From contig NZ_RAPF01000003.1 in assembly GCF_003610805.1 (NCBI RefSeq), forward strand, positions 310,001 through 374,000: a stretch of 64,000 nt of DNA, in the 5' to 3' direction. Below, piece after piece: positions 1-8,896 of this stretch. Origin of the DNA: Altericroceibacterium spongiae (GTDB taxonomy: Bacteria > Pseudomonadota > Alphaproteobacteria > Sphingomonadales > Sphingomonadaceae). Position numbers and translations under genes: made by a program. The notes under the pieces were generated by a model, which saw nothing but the letters and a program-made list of their open reading frames with translations, was not told where the DNA came from and made no database searches. Numbering within the stretch: position 1 is the first letter of the stretch; each line of letters opens with the position of its first letter.

Positions 1-2291
1 CGACACGCTCCGTCCTGTTCGATGGCCAGCCTTTGTCCGACCGTTCCCCCATCGGCACGGTGAAAACCTTGAAAGCGGCGACCCCGCAAAAGGTGAGAGC
101 GTTCCATGATCGCTGGTACCGGCCGGAAAATACGGTGATTGTGGCGGTTGGCGATGCCGACCCGAAATTGCTCGCCAAGCTGATCGAAGATCGCTTCGCT
201 GACTGGAAAGGCAAGGGTAAGCCTCAGCCTCAGCCCGATTTCGGTACGCCCAAAGCACCTGCGGACGGGAAAGACCCCAATCCGGTCGGCAAGACAGACA
301 TTCTGGTCGAACCCAGTCTGCCTCGCGGTATTACCTATGCGATTTTGCGGCCCTGGGAACAGGTCAATGACAATATCGAATATAATCGCGGCCTTCTGAT
401 CGATGCTATCGCTCAGGCAATTATCAATCGGCGGCTGGAAGCCAGAGCGCGCGCCGGCGGCAGTTATCTGTTTGCCGGTGTCGAGCAGCAGGATGTCAGC
501 CGCAGTGCCGATGCCACTTTTGTAACGGTGACGCCGTTGGGCGATGACTGGAAAGCCGCTTTGGATGATGTCCGCTCAGTGATCGCCGATGCGCTTGCCG
601 AACCGCCGACCAAAGAAGAAATCCAGCGCGAAGTGGATGAATATCGCGTCGTGTTTGCCAATCAGGTCGAGCAGCGCGATTTGCAGGCGGGCGCTCAACT
701 TGCCGATACGATCGTCAATGCAGTTGATATCCGTGAAGCCGTGGCAGCGCCTGAAGTAGTGCAGCAGGTTTTCACTGGCATGCAGGATCGCTTGACACCT
801 GAAGCTGTGTTCGAAAGCACCAAACGCCTGTTTAGCGGCACTGTGACACGCGCATTGATGCTGACACCCAAGGCGCAGGAAGCAACAGCGGAAGATCTGC
901 GATCTGCCATGAAGGAGAAGGTCGAAGCTTCCGGGGATTCGCGGATTGCTGCGCAGACGATTTCCTTTGCTGATCTGCCGCCCATCGGGACGCCGCAACA
1001 GCCGGAAATCCGCGCACCGATGGGCGTTTTCAATATTGAAGGGGTTAAATTCCCCAACGGGGTCACCGGCATGGTCTGGCGTACCACCAATGAGCCGGGG
1101 CGTGTGACTGTGCGGGTGCGTTTTGGTAGCGGATATCGCGCTTTTACGGCCAAGGATGCGCCCTATATTCCGCTTGGCGAAATGGCGCTGGTAGGATCGG
1201 GCCTGGGCGATCTGGGCGAAGAGGAGCTTGACCGTATTTCGACCGGGCGCAAGCTGGGTTTCGATTTCCGGATCGAAGACGGCACTTTCGTTCTGGAAGG
1301 CCGGACCCGCCCGCAGGATGTGGCGGATCAGCTTTATCTGTTCGCCGCCAAGCTTGCCATGCCGCGCTGGAATCCCAATCCGGTCAATCGCGCCAAAGCG
1401 GCTATCAGCATGCAATATAATGGCTTCGATGCGAATCCGACCGGGATCATCAATCGTGATCTCGAATGGCTGCTGCATGACAAAGACCCGCGTTTTGCGA
1501 CGCCAACCCCTGAACAAATCGATCAGACTACGCCGGAAGGCTTTCGCAAAGTGTGGGAACCGCTGCTGAAGCAGGGGCCGGTAGAAGTCATGGTGTTCGG
1601 TGATATCGATCCCGACCAAACTGTGGCAGCATTGTCGCGTACCTTCGGGGCTCTCGATCCGCGCGACCCGATTCCGGCAGCGGCCGAGCAGCGGACAACC
1701 TCATTCCCGGCGTCCAATGACAAGCCGCTGGTTATCACTCACCAGGGCGAAGCCGATCAGGCGGCGGCCGTCATGGCCTGGCCGACAGGTGGCGGATCGG
1801 CCGGTCTGCCCGAATCGCGCAAGCTGGAAGTGTTGAGCCAGCTTTTCTCGAACCGTCTGCTCGACGCAGTGCGTGAAGGCACAGGGTCAAGCTATGCGCC
1901 ATCGGTCAGTTCCAACTGGCCGCTCGATACCGATAGCGGTGGCTATATTTTGGCCATGGCACAATTGCCGCCCGAAGCTGTGCCGGTCTTCTTTATCGAA
2001 GCGCAGAAGATTGCCGAGGATCTGGCTGCGAATGGCCCGGATGCGGATGAACTGGCCCGCGTGACAGAGCCTTTCCGCCAGTTGCTGATGCGCGTTCAGA
2101 CCGGCCATGCTTTCTGGATGGACGAGCTGGAAGGGGCCACACGCGACCCTAATCGTCTGTCCAATCTGAACAGCATGATGACGGATTACACCAAGGTTAC
2201 GCCTGAGGAGATCAAAGCGCTCGCAGCGAAATATCTGACCTCGCATGGGGGGTGGCGTCTGGCAATTATGCCGGAAAAGCGATCACAGTGA
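1..2291 (+). CDS. M16 family metallopeptidase, 3' part (5' end outside the window)
   Basis: The frame is already open at base 3, so the gene starts upstream; the TTG at 33 is not the real start. About 762 residues are visible. The first residues (LFDGQPLSDRSPIG) and the later REGTGSSYAPS segment are typical of insulinase/pitrilysin-type M16 peptidases, which fold as paired M16 domains. At least the end of one M16 repeat (to about residue 300) and a second repeat (about 340-750) are present. The zinc motif HxxEH lies in the N-terminal domain and is not in view, so activity cannot be judged. Sphingomonad relatives are usually periplasmic zinc proteases. The next gene begins 89 nt downstream. 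Family call is secure, substrate unknown. Confidence 0.88.
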   Translation, partial: TRSVLFDGQPLSDRSPIGTVKTLKAATPQKVRAFHDRWYRPENTVIVAVGDADPKLLAKLIEDRFADWKGKGKPQPQPDFGTPKAPADGKDPNPVGKTDILVEPSLPRGITYAILRPWEQVNDNIEYNRGLLIDAIAQAIINRRLEARARAGGSYLFAGVEQQDVSRSADATFVTVTPLGDDWKAALDDVRSVIADALAEPPTKEEIQREVDEYRVVFANQVEQRDLQAGAQLADTIVNAVDIREAVAAPEVVQQVFTGMQDRLTPEAVFESTKRLFSGTVTRALMLTPKAQEATAEDLRSAMKEKVEASGDSRIAAQTISFADLPPIGTPQQPEIRAPMGVFNIEGVKFPNGVTGMVWRTTNEPGRVTVRVRFGSGYRAFTAKDAPYIPLGEMALVGSGLGDLGEEELDRISTGRKLGFDFRIEDGTFVLEGRTRPQDVADQLYLFAAKLAMPRWNPNPVNRAKAAISMQYNGFDANPTGIINRDLEWLLHDKDPRFATPTPEQIDQTTPEGFRKVWEPLLKQGPVEVMVFGDIDPDQTVAALSRTFGALDPRDPIPAAAEQRTTSFPASNDKPLVITHQGEADQAAAVMAWPTGGGSAGLPESRKLEVLSQLFSNRLLDAVREGTGSSYAPSVSSNWPLDTDSGGYILAMAQLPPEAVPVFFIEAQKIAEDLAANGPDADELARVTEPFRQLLMRVQTGHAFWMDELEGATRDPNRLSNLNSMMTDYTKVTPEEIKALAAKYLTSHGGWRLAIMPEKRSQ

Positions 2292-2380
2292 ACAAAAAGA
2301 TAACCGATGTAACCTTTGCATCTCACCATTCGAGACAGTAAGGCTCCACGGTTTTCCAGAGAAATGTAAAGAGTTTTGTT

Positions 2381-3754
2381 GTGGCTAGGAATTGGACACC
2401 CGAGAGTTGGAAGCAGCAGGAAGCAAAGCACCTGCCGCATTATGAAGATGCTGCGGAGCTTGCCGCGGCTGAGGAGACGCTCGCCCATTTTCCGCCGCTG
2501 GTCTTTGCAGGGGAAGCGCGTGAGCTGAAGCGGCAGCTTGCCGGCGTTTCCGACGGAAACGGTTTTCTGCTCCAGGGTGGCGATTGCGCGGAAAGTTTCG
2601 CTGAATTCCATCCCAACAATATTCGCGATACATTCCGCGTCATTCTGCAAATGGCGGTGGTGCTCACTTTCGCCAGCAAACAACCCGTGGTGAAGGTTGG
2701 CCGGATGGCTGGCCAGTTCGCCAAGCCGCGCAGCGCGCCTACCGAGAAAAAGGGCGATATGGAGCTGCCGAGCTATTTCGGCGATATTATCAACGGGATT
2801 GAATTCGATCCGGCCACCCGGCGCAACGATCCGCAGCGCATGATCCGTGCTTACAGTCAGGCGGCGGCCACACTTAATCTGCTGCGCGCCTTTGCCGGAG
2901 GCGGTTATGCCAATCTGCGGCAGGTTCATCAGTGGACGCTGGATTTCATGGGACGCAGCCCCTGGGCGGACCGTTTCTCCGACGTGGCCGACCGGATCAG
3001 CGAAGCGCTGGATTTCATGGAAGCCTGCGGTGTCGATCCGCAGTCGGTGCCGCGTCTTCAGAGTACTGATTTCTTCACCAGCCATGAAGCGCTGCTGCTG
3101 CCTTACGAACAGGCGCTCACCCGCCAGGATTCGCTGACGGGTGACTGGTTCGATACCAGCGCGCACATGTTGTGGATCGGGGATCGCACCCGTTTCGAAG
3201 GTAGTGCGCATGTCGAATATCTGCGCGGCGTCGGCAACCCGATCGGGATGAAATGCGGCCCCAGCCTTGAGCCCGATGCTTTGCTGCGTCTGCTCGATGT
3301 ACTCAATCCTTCCCGTGAGGCGGGTCGGATGACGCTTATCAGCCGCTTTGGTCATGAAAAGGTCGAAGCGGGTCTGGCGCCGCTGGTTCGTGCCGTGAAG
3401 CGTGAAGGCCACCCGGTCGTATGGAGCTGCGACCCGATGCATGGCAATGTCATTAAGTCGGATAGTGGTTACAAGACCCGTCCGTTCGACCGTATTCTGG
3501 CCGAAGTGGAAGGCTTCTTCCAGGTTCATCGCGCCGAAGGCACCCATGCGGGTGGCATTCATATCGAGATGACCGGGCAGGATGTGACCGAATGCACCGG
3601 TGGGGCCGTGGCGATTACCGATGCCGGGCTGGCCGATCGCTACCATACCCATTGCGATCCGCGTCTCAATGCAGCGCAATCGCTGGAACTGGCTTTCATG
3701 CTGGCCGAAAGGCTCAATCAGGAAACCGGGCAGCAACACAGGGACGCTGCCTGA
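2381..3754 (+). CDS. aroG: class II 3-deoxy-7-phosphoheptulonate (DAHP) synthase
   Basis: Condenses phosphoenolpyruvate with erythrose 4-phosphate to DAHP, the first step of the shikimate pathway to aromatic amino acids, in the cytosol. The 457-residue protein has the class II (plant and mycobacterial type) signatures: QGGDCAESF near residue 65, GQFAKPRS near 110, [15 protein letters not shown] near 125, WSCDPMHGN near 350 and [10 protein letters not shown] near 395. Length is normal for the class. The start is GTG, preceded by AAAGAG; the nearby ATG at 2364 is followed at once by a stop. The gene sits alone between the M16 peptidase and a diguanylate cyclase. The symbol follows mycobacterial usage; it is not homologous to E. 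coli AroG (class I). Confidence 0.95.
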   Translation: MARNWTPESWKQQEAKHLPHYEDAAELAAAEETLAHFPPLVFAGEARELKRQLAGVSDGNGFLLQGGDCAESFAEFHPNNIRDTFRVILQMAVVLTFASKQPVVKVGRMAGQFAKPRSAPTEKKGDMELPSYFGDIINGIEFDPATRRNDPQRMIRAYSQAAATLNLLRAFAGGGYANLRQVHQWTLDFMGRSPWADRFSDVADRISEALDFMEACGVDPQSVPRLQSTDFFTSHEALLLPYEQALTRQDSLTGDWFDTSAHMLWIGDRTRFEGSAHVEYLRGVGNPIGMKCGPSLEPDALLRLLDVLNPSREAGRMTLISRFGHEKVEAGLAPLVRAVKREGHPVVWSCDPMHGNVIKSDSGYKTRPFDRILAEVEGFFQVHRAEGTHAGGIHIEMTGQDVTECTGGAVAITDAGLADRYHTHCDPRLNAAQSLELAFMLAERLNQETGQQHRDAA

Positions 3755-3765
3755 TAAGAGTGGTG

Positions 3766-3787
3766 CCGGGCCGGTTTGATGGCCCGG
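3766..3787 (+). terminator. possible weak terminator after the DAHP synthase
   Basis: A perfect 7-bp inverted repeat (CCGGGCC / GGCCCGG) with an 8-nt loop starts 12 nt after the stop codon. No clear T-run follows, so it may only be a 3'-end stabilising hairpin. Confidence 0.3.
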
Positions 3788-3850
3788 TCCACATGATCCC
3801 ATCTATTTGTTAAGGTTTGGCTTTTACACTCACTCCGTTCGGGAGGGAAT

Positions 3851-5665
3851 GTGGTGCTGAAACTTATCGATCTGCGTTGGCCGCTTTTGTGGTCACTGGC
3901 GTGGCTCATCTGGGTTACTGCGTCCCTCTTTGTTTCTCGTTCGGCAGAGGTGATCATGATCATCTGGCCGGGCGCGGGCATTATGGTGGCGGCTTTTCAT
4001 GCCACGCCCTTTCGGAAATGGCCGCCATTGGCACTGGCGATGATCGGCGCCAATATTCTGGCCTTTTCGACTGCCCAGATCCTGCCCCTGACGATTATCG
4101 GATTTACCACGGCCAATATGGCGCAGGCTTTTTTATGCGCCGGGATGGGCAAGTTGGTGCTCGGCGATCCACGCAAGAAAGGACGCGCCAGTGATATTGT
4201 CGGTCTGTTTTTCGCGGCATTTTTGGGCAGCGTTACAGCAGCGCTGATTGCCTTACCGTTCCGCTATTCGAGCGGGATTACGCCGTTTCTGTGGTGGGGG
4301 CTGGGTAGTATTCTGGGTATTTTCGGCGTCGCTCCGATTATTCTCGCGGCTATCGATAGGTTGAGAGGGCCCGATAAAGATCGGGTATTTATCGAGATGC
4401 CGCACGGGCACCCCTGGCTCCTATGGCCGGTCTTTCTTGCTGCTTCATGGTTGGTGCTTACGATCCACCAGGTGCCATTATTCTGGGTACTGGTGGTGGC
4501 GCTGGTTTTCGCCATTCTTTATTATGGGTTGCTGAGTGTCTCGGTGGCGCTGACCAGCTTTGCACTGGCGATAATCATGCGCGGGGTGGCCGGCAGCCCG
4601 ATTGAACCTTTCCCCGGCATGAACAATCTGGAAACAGCCGTTGTTCTGCAGTTTTTCCTGCTCTCTATGCTGGCCTGCATCTTTCCGCTGGCAGCTATTC
4701 TGCTTAATCGCGAACAGCTTCAGAAACAGATCGGGGAGCAGAACGAAAAGCTCAAAGCCAGTCTGACCATTCTCAATCTGGCCGAAACGCTCGGCGGAAT
4801 CGGGCGGTGGTCCTATAACTGGCGTACCGGGGAGCAGGAATGGTCGAAGCAGATGTTTGTGATGCATGGCCTCGATCCGGCGCTGGGGCCGGATCCCGGC
4901 AATCAGCGCCATCTGATTTTCAATAATGGCAATGACGTGTTTGCAGAGCTGAATCGTCGCAGGGAAGAACATGCACCCTTCCGGATCGAATATCGCATCC
5001 GCCGGGCCGATGGGGAAATGCGCACGCTATATATGGATGCGATGAATCAGTTCGACGATAACGGAGAAAGGGTCAGCACTTTCGCTGTGACGATCGACGT
5101 GACCGAATATCGCCAGCGTGAAGAATTGCTCGAAATCGAACGCAGGCGTGCAGTCGAACTGGCTGCCGAGGCGCAGCGTCTGGCTAATACCGATCCGCTA
5201 ACCGGCCTCGCCAATCGGCGCCGGATTATGCAAAGGTTGCGTGAAACGGTGAGTGAGGCGCGAAGGGAGCGGCGCGTAATGGCGCTGGTGATTTTCGATA
5301 TCGATCACTTCAAACGCATCAATGATAATTTCGGCCATCAGATGGGTGACGATGTGCTGGTGAGGGTGGCACAGATTGCGTCGGGTCAGGTGCGCGCATC
5401 CGATATTGTCGGCCGGATCGGCGGGGAAGAGTTCGTCTGGCTGATTTGCGGCGCGCTGGAAAGCGAAGTGGATATGCTGGCCGAAAGGCTGCGCCGGTCG
5501 ATCGAGGAGTGCAGTTTCCTGAATAATATGCCGCCTGTAACGGTGAGTGTGGGCGTGGCACTGTTTCGGGAAAACGACAATGCAGAGAGCATGTTCGCCC
5601 GTGCAGATCGGGCTCTTTATGCCGCCAAGGCCGATGGACGAAACTGCATTCAACACGCTGCCTGA
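3851..5665 (+). CDS. MASE1-PAS-GGDEF diguanylate cyclase
   Basis: Membrane-bound sensor predicted to make cyclic di-GMP from two GTP. Residues 1 to about 290 are a multi-pass hydrophobic region of MASE1 type. A PAS domain follows (about 305-425, with WRTGEQEWS and the ITVDVTEYRQ-like exit), then a GGDEF domain (about 445-600). The active-site loop is intact as GGEEF at 524-528, and RASD at 515-518 sits at the spacing of the inhibitory I-site, so an active, product-inhibited enzyme is expected. There is no EAL or HD-GYP domain. The start is GTG after a good GGGAGGGA site; a second GTG follows directly. The signal sensed is unknown. It ends 98 nt before egtB and may share a transcript with it. 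Confidence 0.93.
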   Translation: MVLKLIDLRWPLLWSLAWLIWVTASLFVSRSAEVIMIIWPGAGIMVAAFHATPFRKWPPLALAMIGANILAFSTAQILPLTIIGFTTANMAQAFLCAGMGKLVLGDPRKKGRASDIVGLFFAAFLGSVTAALIALPFRYSSGITPFLWWGLGSILGIFGVAPIILAAIDRLRGPDKDRVFIEMPHGHPWLLWPVFLAASWLVLTIHQVPLFWVLVVALVFAILYYGLLSVSVALTSFALAIIMRGVAGSPIEPFPGMNNLETAVVLQFFLLSMLACIFPLAAILLNREQLQKQIGEQNEKLKASLTILNLAETLGGIGRWSYNWRTGEQEWSKQMFVMHGLDPALGPDPGNQRHLIFNNGNDVFAELNRRREEHAPFRIEYRIRRADGEMRTLYMDAMNQFDDNGERVSTFAVTIDVTEYRQREELLEIERRRAVELAAEAQRLANTDPLTGLANRRRIMQRLRETVSEARRERRVMALVIFDIDHFKRINDNFGHQMGDDVLVRVAQIASGQVRASDIVGRIGGEEFVWLICGALESEVDMLAERLRRSIEECSFLNNMPPVTVSVGVALFRENDNAESMFARADRALYAAKADGRNCIQHAA

Positions 5666-5763
5666 GCGGCACTTTTTGCGCCGCCGCGCATTGAAAGGGA
5701 AAGCCCGAATTCTGGCAGACGATCCGTTTCGACCATTCGGACCGGACGAAGAGGGAGACGATC

Positions 5764-7014
5764 TTGGCCGAAGCGATTGCCCGTGTGCCCAGCGATACCG
5801 CCGACACTCTGGCGGAGAATTATCATAAAACCCGAGGACTGACTGTTGCTCTGGCAGAGCCTTTATCCGAAGCGGATGCCACGATTCAGTCGATGGAGGA
5901 TGCGTCCCCCGCCAAATGGCATCTGGGGCATACGACATGGTTTTTCGAAAGTTTTCTGCTGCGCGATCACCTGCCGGACTATCGGCTCTATGATGAGCGA
6001 TGGCCGTTCCTGTTCAATTCCTATTACGAAGCCGAAGGGGACAGATTGCTGCGTGCGCGCCGGGGTATGCTGTCGCGTCCTTCGGTCAGCGAAATTCTTG
6101 ACTGGCGGGCGCATGTCGATGCGGCGATCGAGCCCTTATTCGACGATCCGGCCTGCCGCGATCTGCTGGCGCTGGGCCTGGCGCATGAACAGCAGCATCA
6201 GGAGCTGCTGCTGACCGATATCAAACATGCGCTGGCGCTCAATCCGCTGGGCGCGGCGATGTGGAGCAATGCAGCGCCGCAGCCTGAAGAACCGGCCGCA
6301 CCTGTCGGCTGGCACGATCATCCGGGTGGCATCGCGATGATCGGCCATCAGGAGCAGGGCTTTGCCTTCGACAATGAAGGGCCCGCGCATCGCGCTTTGC
6401 TCGAACCCTTCGCTCTGGCCGACCGGCTGGTGACGAATGCCGAGTGGGACGCTTTCATTGCCGATGGCGGCTATCGCGATCCGGCCCTGTGGCTTTCCGA
6501 TGGATGGGCCTGGGTGCAGCGAGAGGGAATCGATAAACCGTTATACTGGCGCGAGGGCGACAGCTTTACCCATTCGGGCTGGCAGCCGCGCCATCCCGAT
6601 GCACCGGTTACGCATATCTCTTATTACGAAGCCGATGCTTATGCGAGCTGGGCGGGGTGTCGTTTGCCGACCGAATTCGAATGGGAAGCCATCGCCAGAA
6701 CGGATAATCCGTCACTCGATTCCGATGGCGGCAATCAGCTGGACGCTGCCGTGTCGCCCTTGCCGCGCGGCGGGCAGTCCCTTTTTGGCGATTGCTGGCA
6801 GTTTACCCGTTCGGCCTATCTGCCCTATCCTCGCTTCCGGCCGGCTGAAGGTGCGGTGGGCGAATATAACGGCAAATTCATGTCCGGGCAGGTCGTGCTG
6901 AAGGGGGCCAGCTGTGCGACAGTGCGCGGCCATTCGCGTGCCAGTTACCGTAATTTTTTCTATCCCCATCAGCGCTGGCAATTCACCGGCCTCCGGCTTG
7001 CGAAGGATCTTTGA
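5764..7014 (+). CDS. egtB: ergothioneine biosynthesis protein EgtB (hercynine oxygenase)
   Basis: Non-haem iron enzyme that joins a sulfur donor to hercynine and forms the sulfoxide precursor of ergothioneine. The N-terminal DinB-like domain carries the iron ligands: HLGHTTWFFE near residue 45 and HEQQHQE (HxxxHxE) near residue 140. The C-terminal half (about 180-415) is a formylglycine-generating-enzyme-like domain. Length (416) is normal for the family. The start is TTG after GAGGGAGA. egtD follows with a 3-nt gap, forming a two-gene operon. No egtA, egtC or egtE is nearby, so the sulfur donor and the C-S lyase are not defined by this locus. Confidence 0.94.
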   Translation: MAEAIARVPSDTADTLAENYHKTRGLTVALAEPLSEADATIQSMEDASPAKWHLGHTTWFFESFLLRDHLPDYRLYDERWPFLFNSYYEAEGDRLLRARRGMLSRPSVSEILDWRAHVDAAIEPLFDDPACRDLLALGLAHEQQHQELLLTDIKHALALNPLGAAMWSNAAPQPEEPAAPVGWHDHPGGIAMIGHQEQGFAFDNEGPAHRALLEPFALADRLVTNAEWDAFIADGGYRDPALWLSDGWAWVQREGIDKPLYWREGDSFTHSGWQPRHPDAPVTHISYYEADAYASWAGCRLPTEFEWEAIARTDNPSLDSDGGNQLDAAVSPLPRGGQSLFGDCWQFTRSAYLPYPRFRPAEGAVGEYNGKFMSGQVVLKGASCATVRGHSRASYRNFFYPHQRWQFTGLRLAKDL

Positions 7015-7017
7015 ACC

Positions 7018-8004
7018 ATGGCTTCACAGGATATGATGGCGCTGGTCGATCTGGACGATGAGGGTGTGAACCGTGCGTTTCGAAGCGATGTGCTCGATGG
7101 CATGTCGGGCGACCCGAAAGCCATTCCCGCCCGCTGGCTTTATGACGATGCCGGGTCGCAGCTTTTCGAAGATATCACGCAGGTGGAGGAGTATTATCCG
7201 ACACGCTGCGAAAGAGAAATTCTCGAAACACGCGGGGACGAATTTGCCGAGCTGATCGGCCCGGGCCGGGCCGTCGTCGAATTCGGTTCCGGTTCTTCGG
7301 TCAAGACGCCCCTCCTGCTGCAGGCGATCGATCCGGCAGCCTATGTTCCGCTCGATATTGCGGGGGACTTCCTGCGTGCAGCCGCTGCAGATCTGAGCCG
7401 GAAATTTCCCGATTTGCCGGTCTATCCGGTGGAAGCCGATTTCATGAAGACCGTGCAGCTTCCCAAAGACGTGACGGCGATGCCCAAACTCGGTTTCTTT
7501 CCCGGTTCGACCATCGGCAATATGGTTGCGCGCAGTGCGGTGGATTTGCTGCGTTCCATGCGGGAGACACTGGGGCCGGATTCGCAGCTTCTGATCGGCA
7601 TGGATCTTATCAAGAATGTGGCAGTGCTCGAAGCGGCTTATGACGATGCGGCGGGGGTGACGGCGCAGTTCAATCTCAATCTTGCGCGGCGGATCAACCG
7701 GGAGCTGGGCGGCACCATCCCGGTCGATAAATTGCAGCATTCAGCACGGTGGAACGATGTTTTTGCGCGGGTCGAGATGCATCTCGAAGCGGTCGAGGAT
7801 ATCGCTTTCGATGTCGCAGGCCGGTCCTTCACTATGCGCAAAGGAGAAACCATTCATACCGAAAACAGCCATAAATTCGACCTTCGCAGCCAGTCCACTT
7901 TGCTGCTGGCAGGGGGCTGGACACCGGTAAAGCGCTGGACCGACCGGGAAGAGTGTTTCTCACTGATCCTCGCCGATGCGACAATCCCGCGTAAGGCGCC
8001 CTGA
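7018..8004 (+). CDS. egtD: L-histidine N(alpha)-methyltransferase EgtD
   Basis: Uses three S-adenosylmethionine molecules to trimethylate histidine to hercynine, the first ergothioneine step. The 328-residue protein has the family start (YDDAGSQLFEDIT, EEYYPTRCE), a SAM-binding motif VEFGSGSSVKT near residue 90 and the FFPGSTIGN motif near residue 161. It begins 3 nt after the egtB stop, so both products should be made from one message. Ergothioneine is an antioxidant thiol; the neighbouring genes do not show how it is regulated. The assignment is secure. Confidence 0.95.
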   Translation: MASQDMMALVDLDDEGVNRAFRSDVLDGMSGDPKAIPARWLYDDAGSQLFEDITQVEEYYPTRCEREILETRGDEFAELIGPGRAVVEFGSGSSVKTPLLLQAIDPAAYVPLDIAGDFLRAAAADLSRKFPDLPVYPVEADFMKTVQLPKDVTAMPKLGFFPGSTIGNMVARSAVDLLRSMRETLGPDSQLLIGMDLIKNVAVLEAAYDDAAGVTAQFNLNLARRINRELGGTIPVDKLQHSARWNDVFARVEMHLEAVEDIAFDVAGRSFTMRKGETIHTENSHKFDLRSQSTLLLAGGWTPVKRWTDREECFSLILADATIPRKAP

Positions 8005-8043
8005 CGCGGGCGTTCCGTCTGCCTTGCATTTGGGGCAGGGGCA

Positions 8044-8757
8044 ATGTTCATCGCAATACAGGAAAGCGTGCCCTATATAAGGTTTATGGAAATCGCGCCT
8101 GTCTGGGACCAACTGACCCATATCATTTCGCAACTTCCCCAATCCGGCCTGCTGATGGCTGCTGTGGGGGCGATGCTGCTGGGCGTTTTCGGTACAATGC
8201 TGCTGCGCCCTGCGCCGGTGTTCGGGCGATTGCTGCGCACGTTGAGCACTTTTGCGCTGATGGGGATTCTGGTTCTCGTGGTGTTGCAGATCTCGCGAAT
8301 GGACCCGCGTTTCGAGATCGCTGTTCCTGAAATCGGCCTGCCCGAACAGGTGGTGGAAGGCGGGGAAACCCGGATTCCGCTCTCTGCCGACGGCCATTTC
8401 TGGCTGACAGCCAATGTGAATGGTGAACCGGCCCGTTTTCTGGTCGATACCGGTGCCACGCTGACGGCGGTTTCGGAAGAGACTGCGCAGCGTGCCGGGC
8501 TGGAGCCTCGTCAGGGAGGCATTCCTGTGCGGATGCAGACGGCTAACGGCGCTATCGGGGCGCAGCTCACTTCGATCGAGGATTTGCGTTTCGGCAATGT
8601 CAGGGCGCATGGCATCGATGCGCTGATCGCGCCGGGTCTGGGCAAGACCAATGTTCTGGGCATGAATCTCCTGTCCCGTCTCGCTTCCTGGAGAGTGGAG
8701 GACAACACCCTCATCATCGTCCCGCAAACGCCGGAAAAGCTCGAAAATATCACCTGA
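8044..8757 (+). CDS. membrane-anchored retropepsin-like (clan AA) aspartic protease
   Basis: A 237-residue protein of the TIGR02281 / gag-Asp_proteas type. Two hydrophobic segments (about residues 30-55 and 62-80) place the C-terminal domain outside the cytoplasmic membrane. The single-lobe protease domain begins with FLVDTGATLTAVS near residue 135, containing the catalytic DTGA; activity would need a homodimer, as in retropepsins. The ATG at 8044 follows a GGGCAGG stretch; an in-frame ATG at 8086 is an alternative start with a shorter spacer. It is monocistronic, 39 nt after egtD. Substrate unknown. Confidence 0.85.
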   Translation: MFIAIQESVPYIRFMEIAPVWDQLTHIISQLPQSGLLMAAVGAMLLGVFGTMLLRPAPVFGRLLRTLSTFALMGILVLVVLQISRMDPRFEIAVPEIGLPEQVVEGGETRIPLSADGHFWLTANVNGEPARFLVDTGATLTAVSEETAQRAGLEPRQGGIPVRMQTANGAIGAQLTSIEDLRFGNVRAHGIDALIAPGLGKTNVLGMNLLSRLASWRVEDNTLIIVPQTPEKLENIT

Positions 8758-8767
8758 GCGAGTGTGG

Positions 8768-8808
8768 CGTGACAGTCACGTTCGTTATTGTTTTGTCACG
8801 ATCGTTAC
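8768..8808. promoter_or_regulatory. two palindromes upstream of the first TonB-dependent receptor (candidate operators)
   Basis: CGTGACAGTCACG at 8768-8780 is a perfect 6-bp dyad with one central base. A second dyad at 8795-8808 has the perfect core ACGATCGT and one mismatch in its outer three pairs. Both lie 89-129 nt before the receptor's ATG, a usual operator position. The regulator is not identifiable from the sequence. Confidence 0.35.
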
Positions 8809-8896
8809 GATTAGTCTTGCATCTGCCTGCGGTCACTCGCTAAAGCGGGCTCGTTTCGCGCCCCGCAAATAGGGGGTGGTCCAAGGGAGAGGTTTG

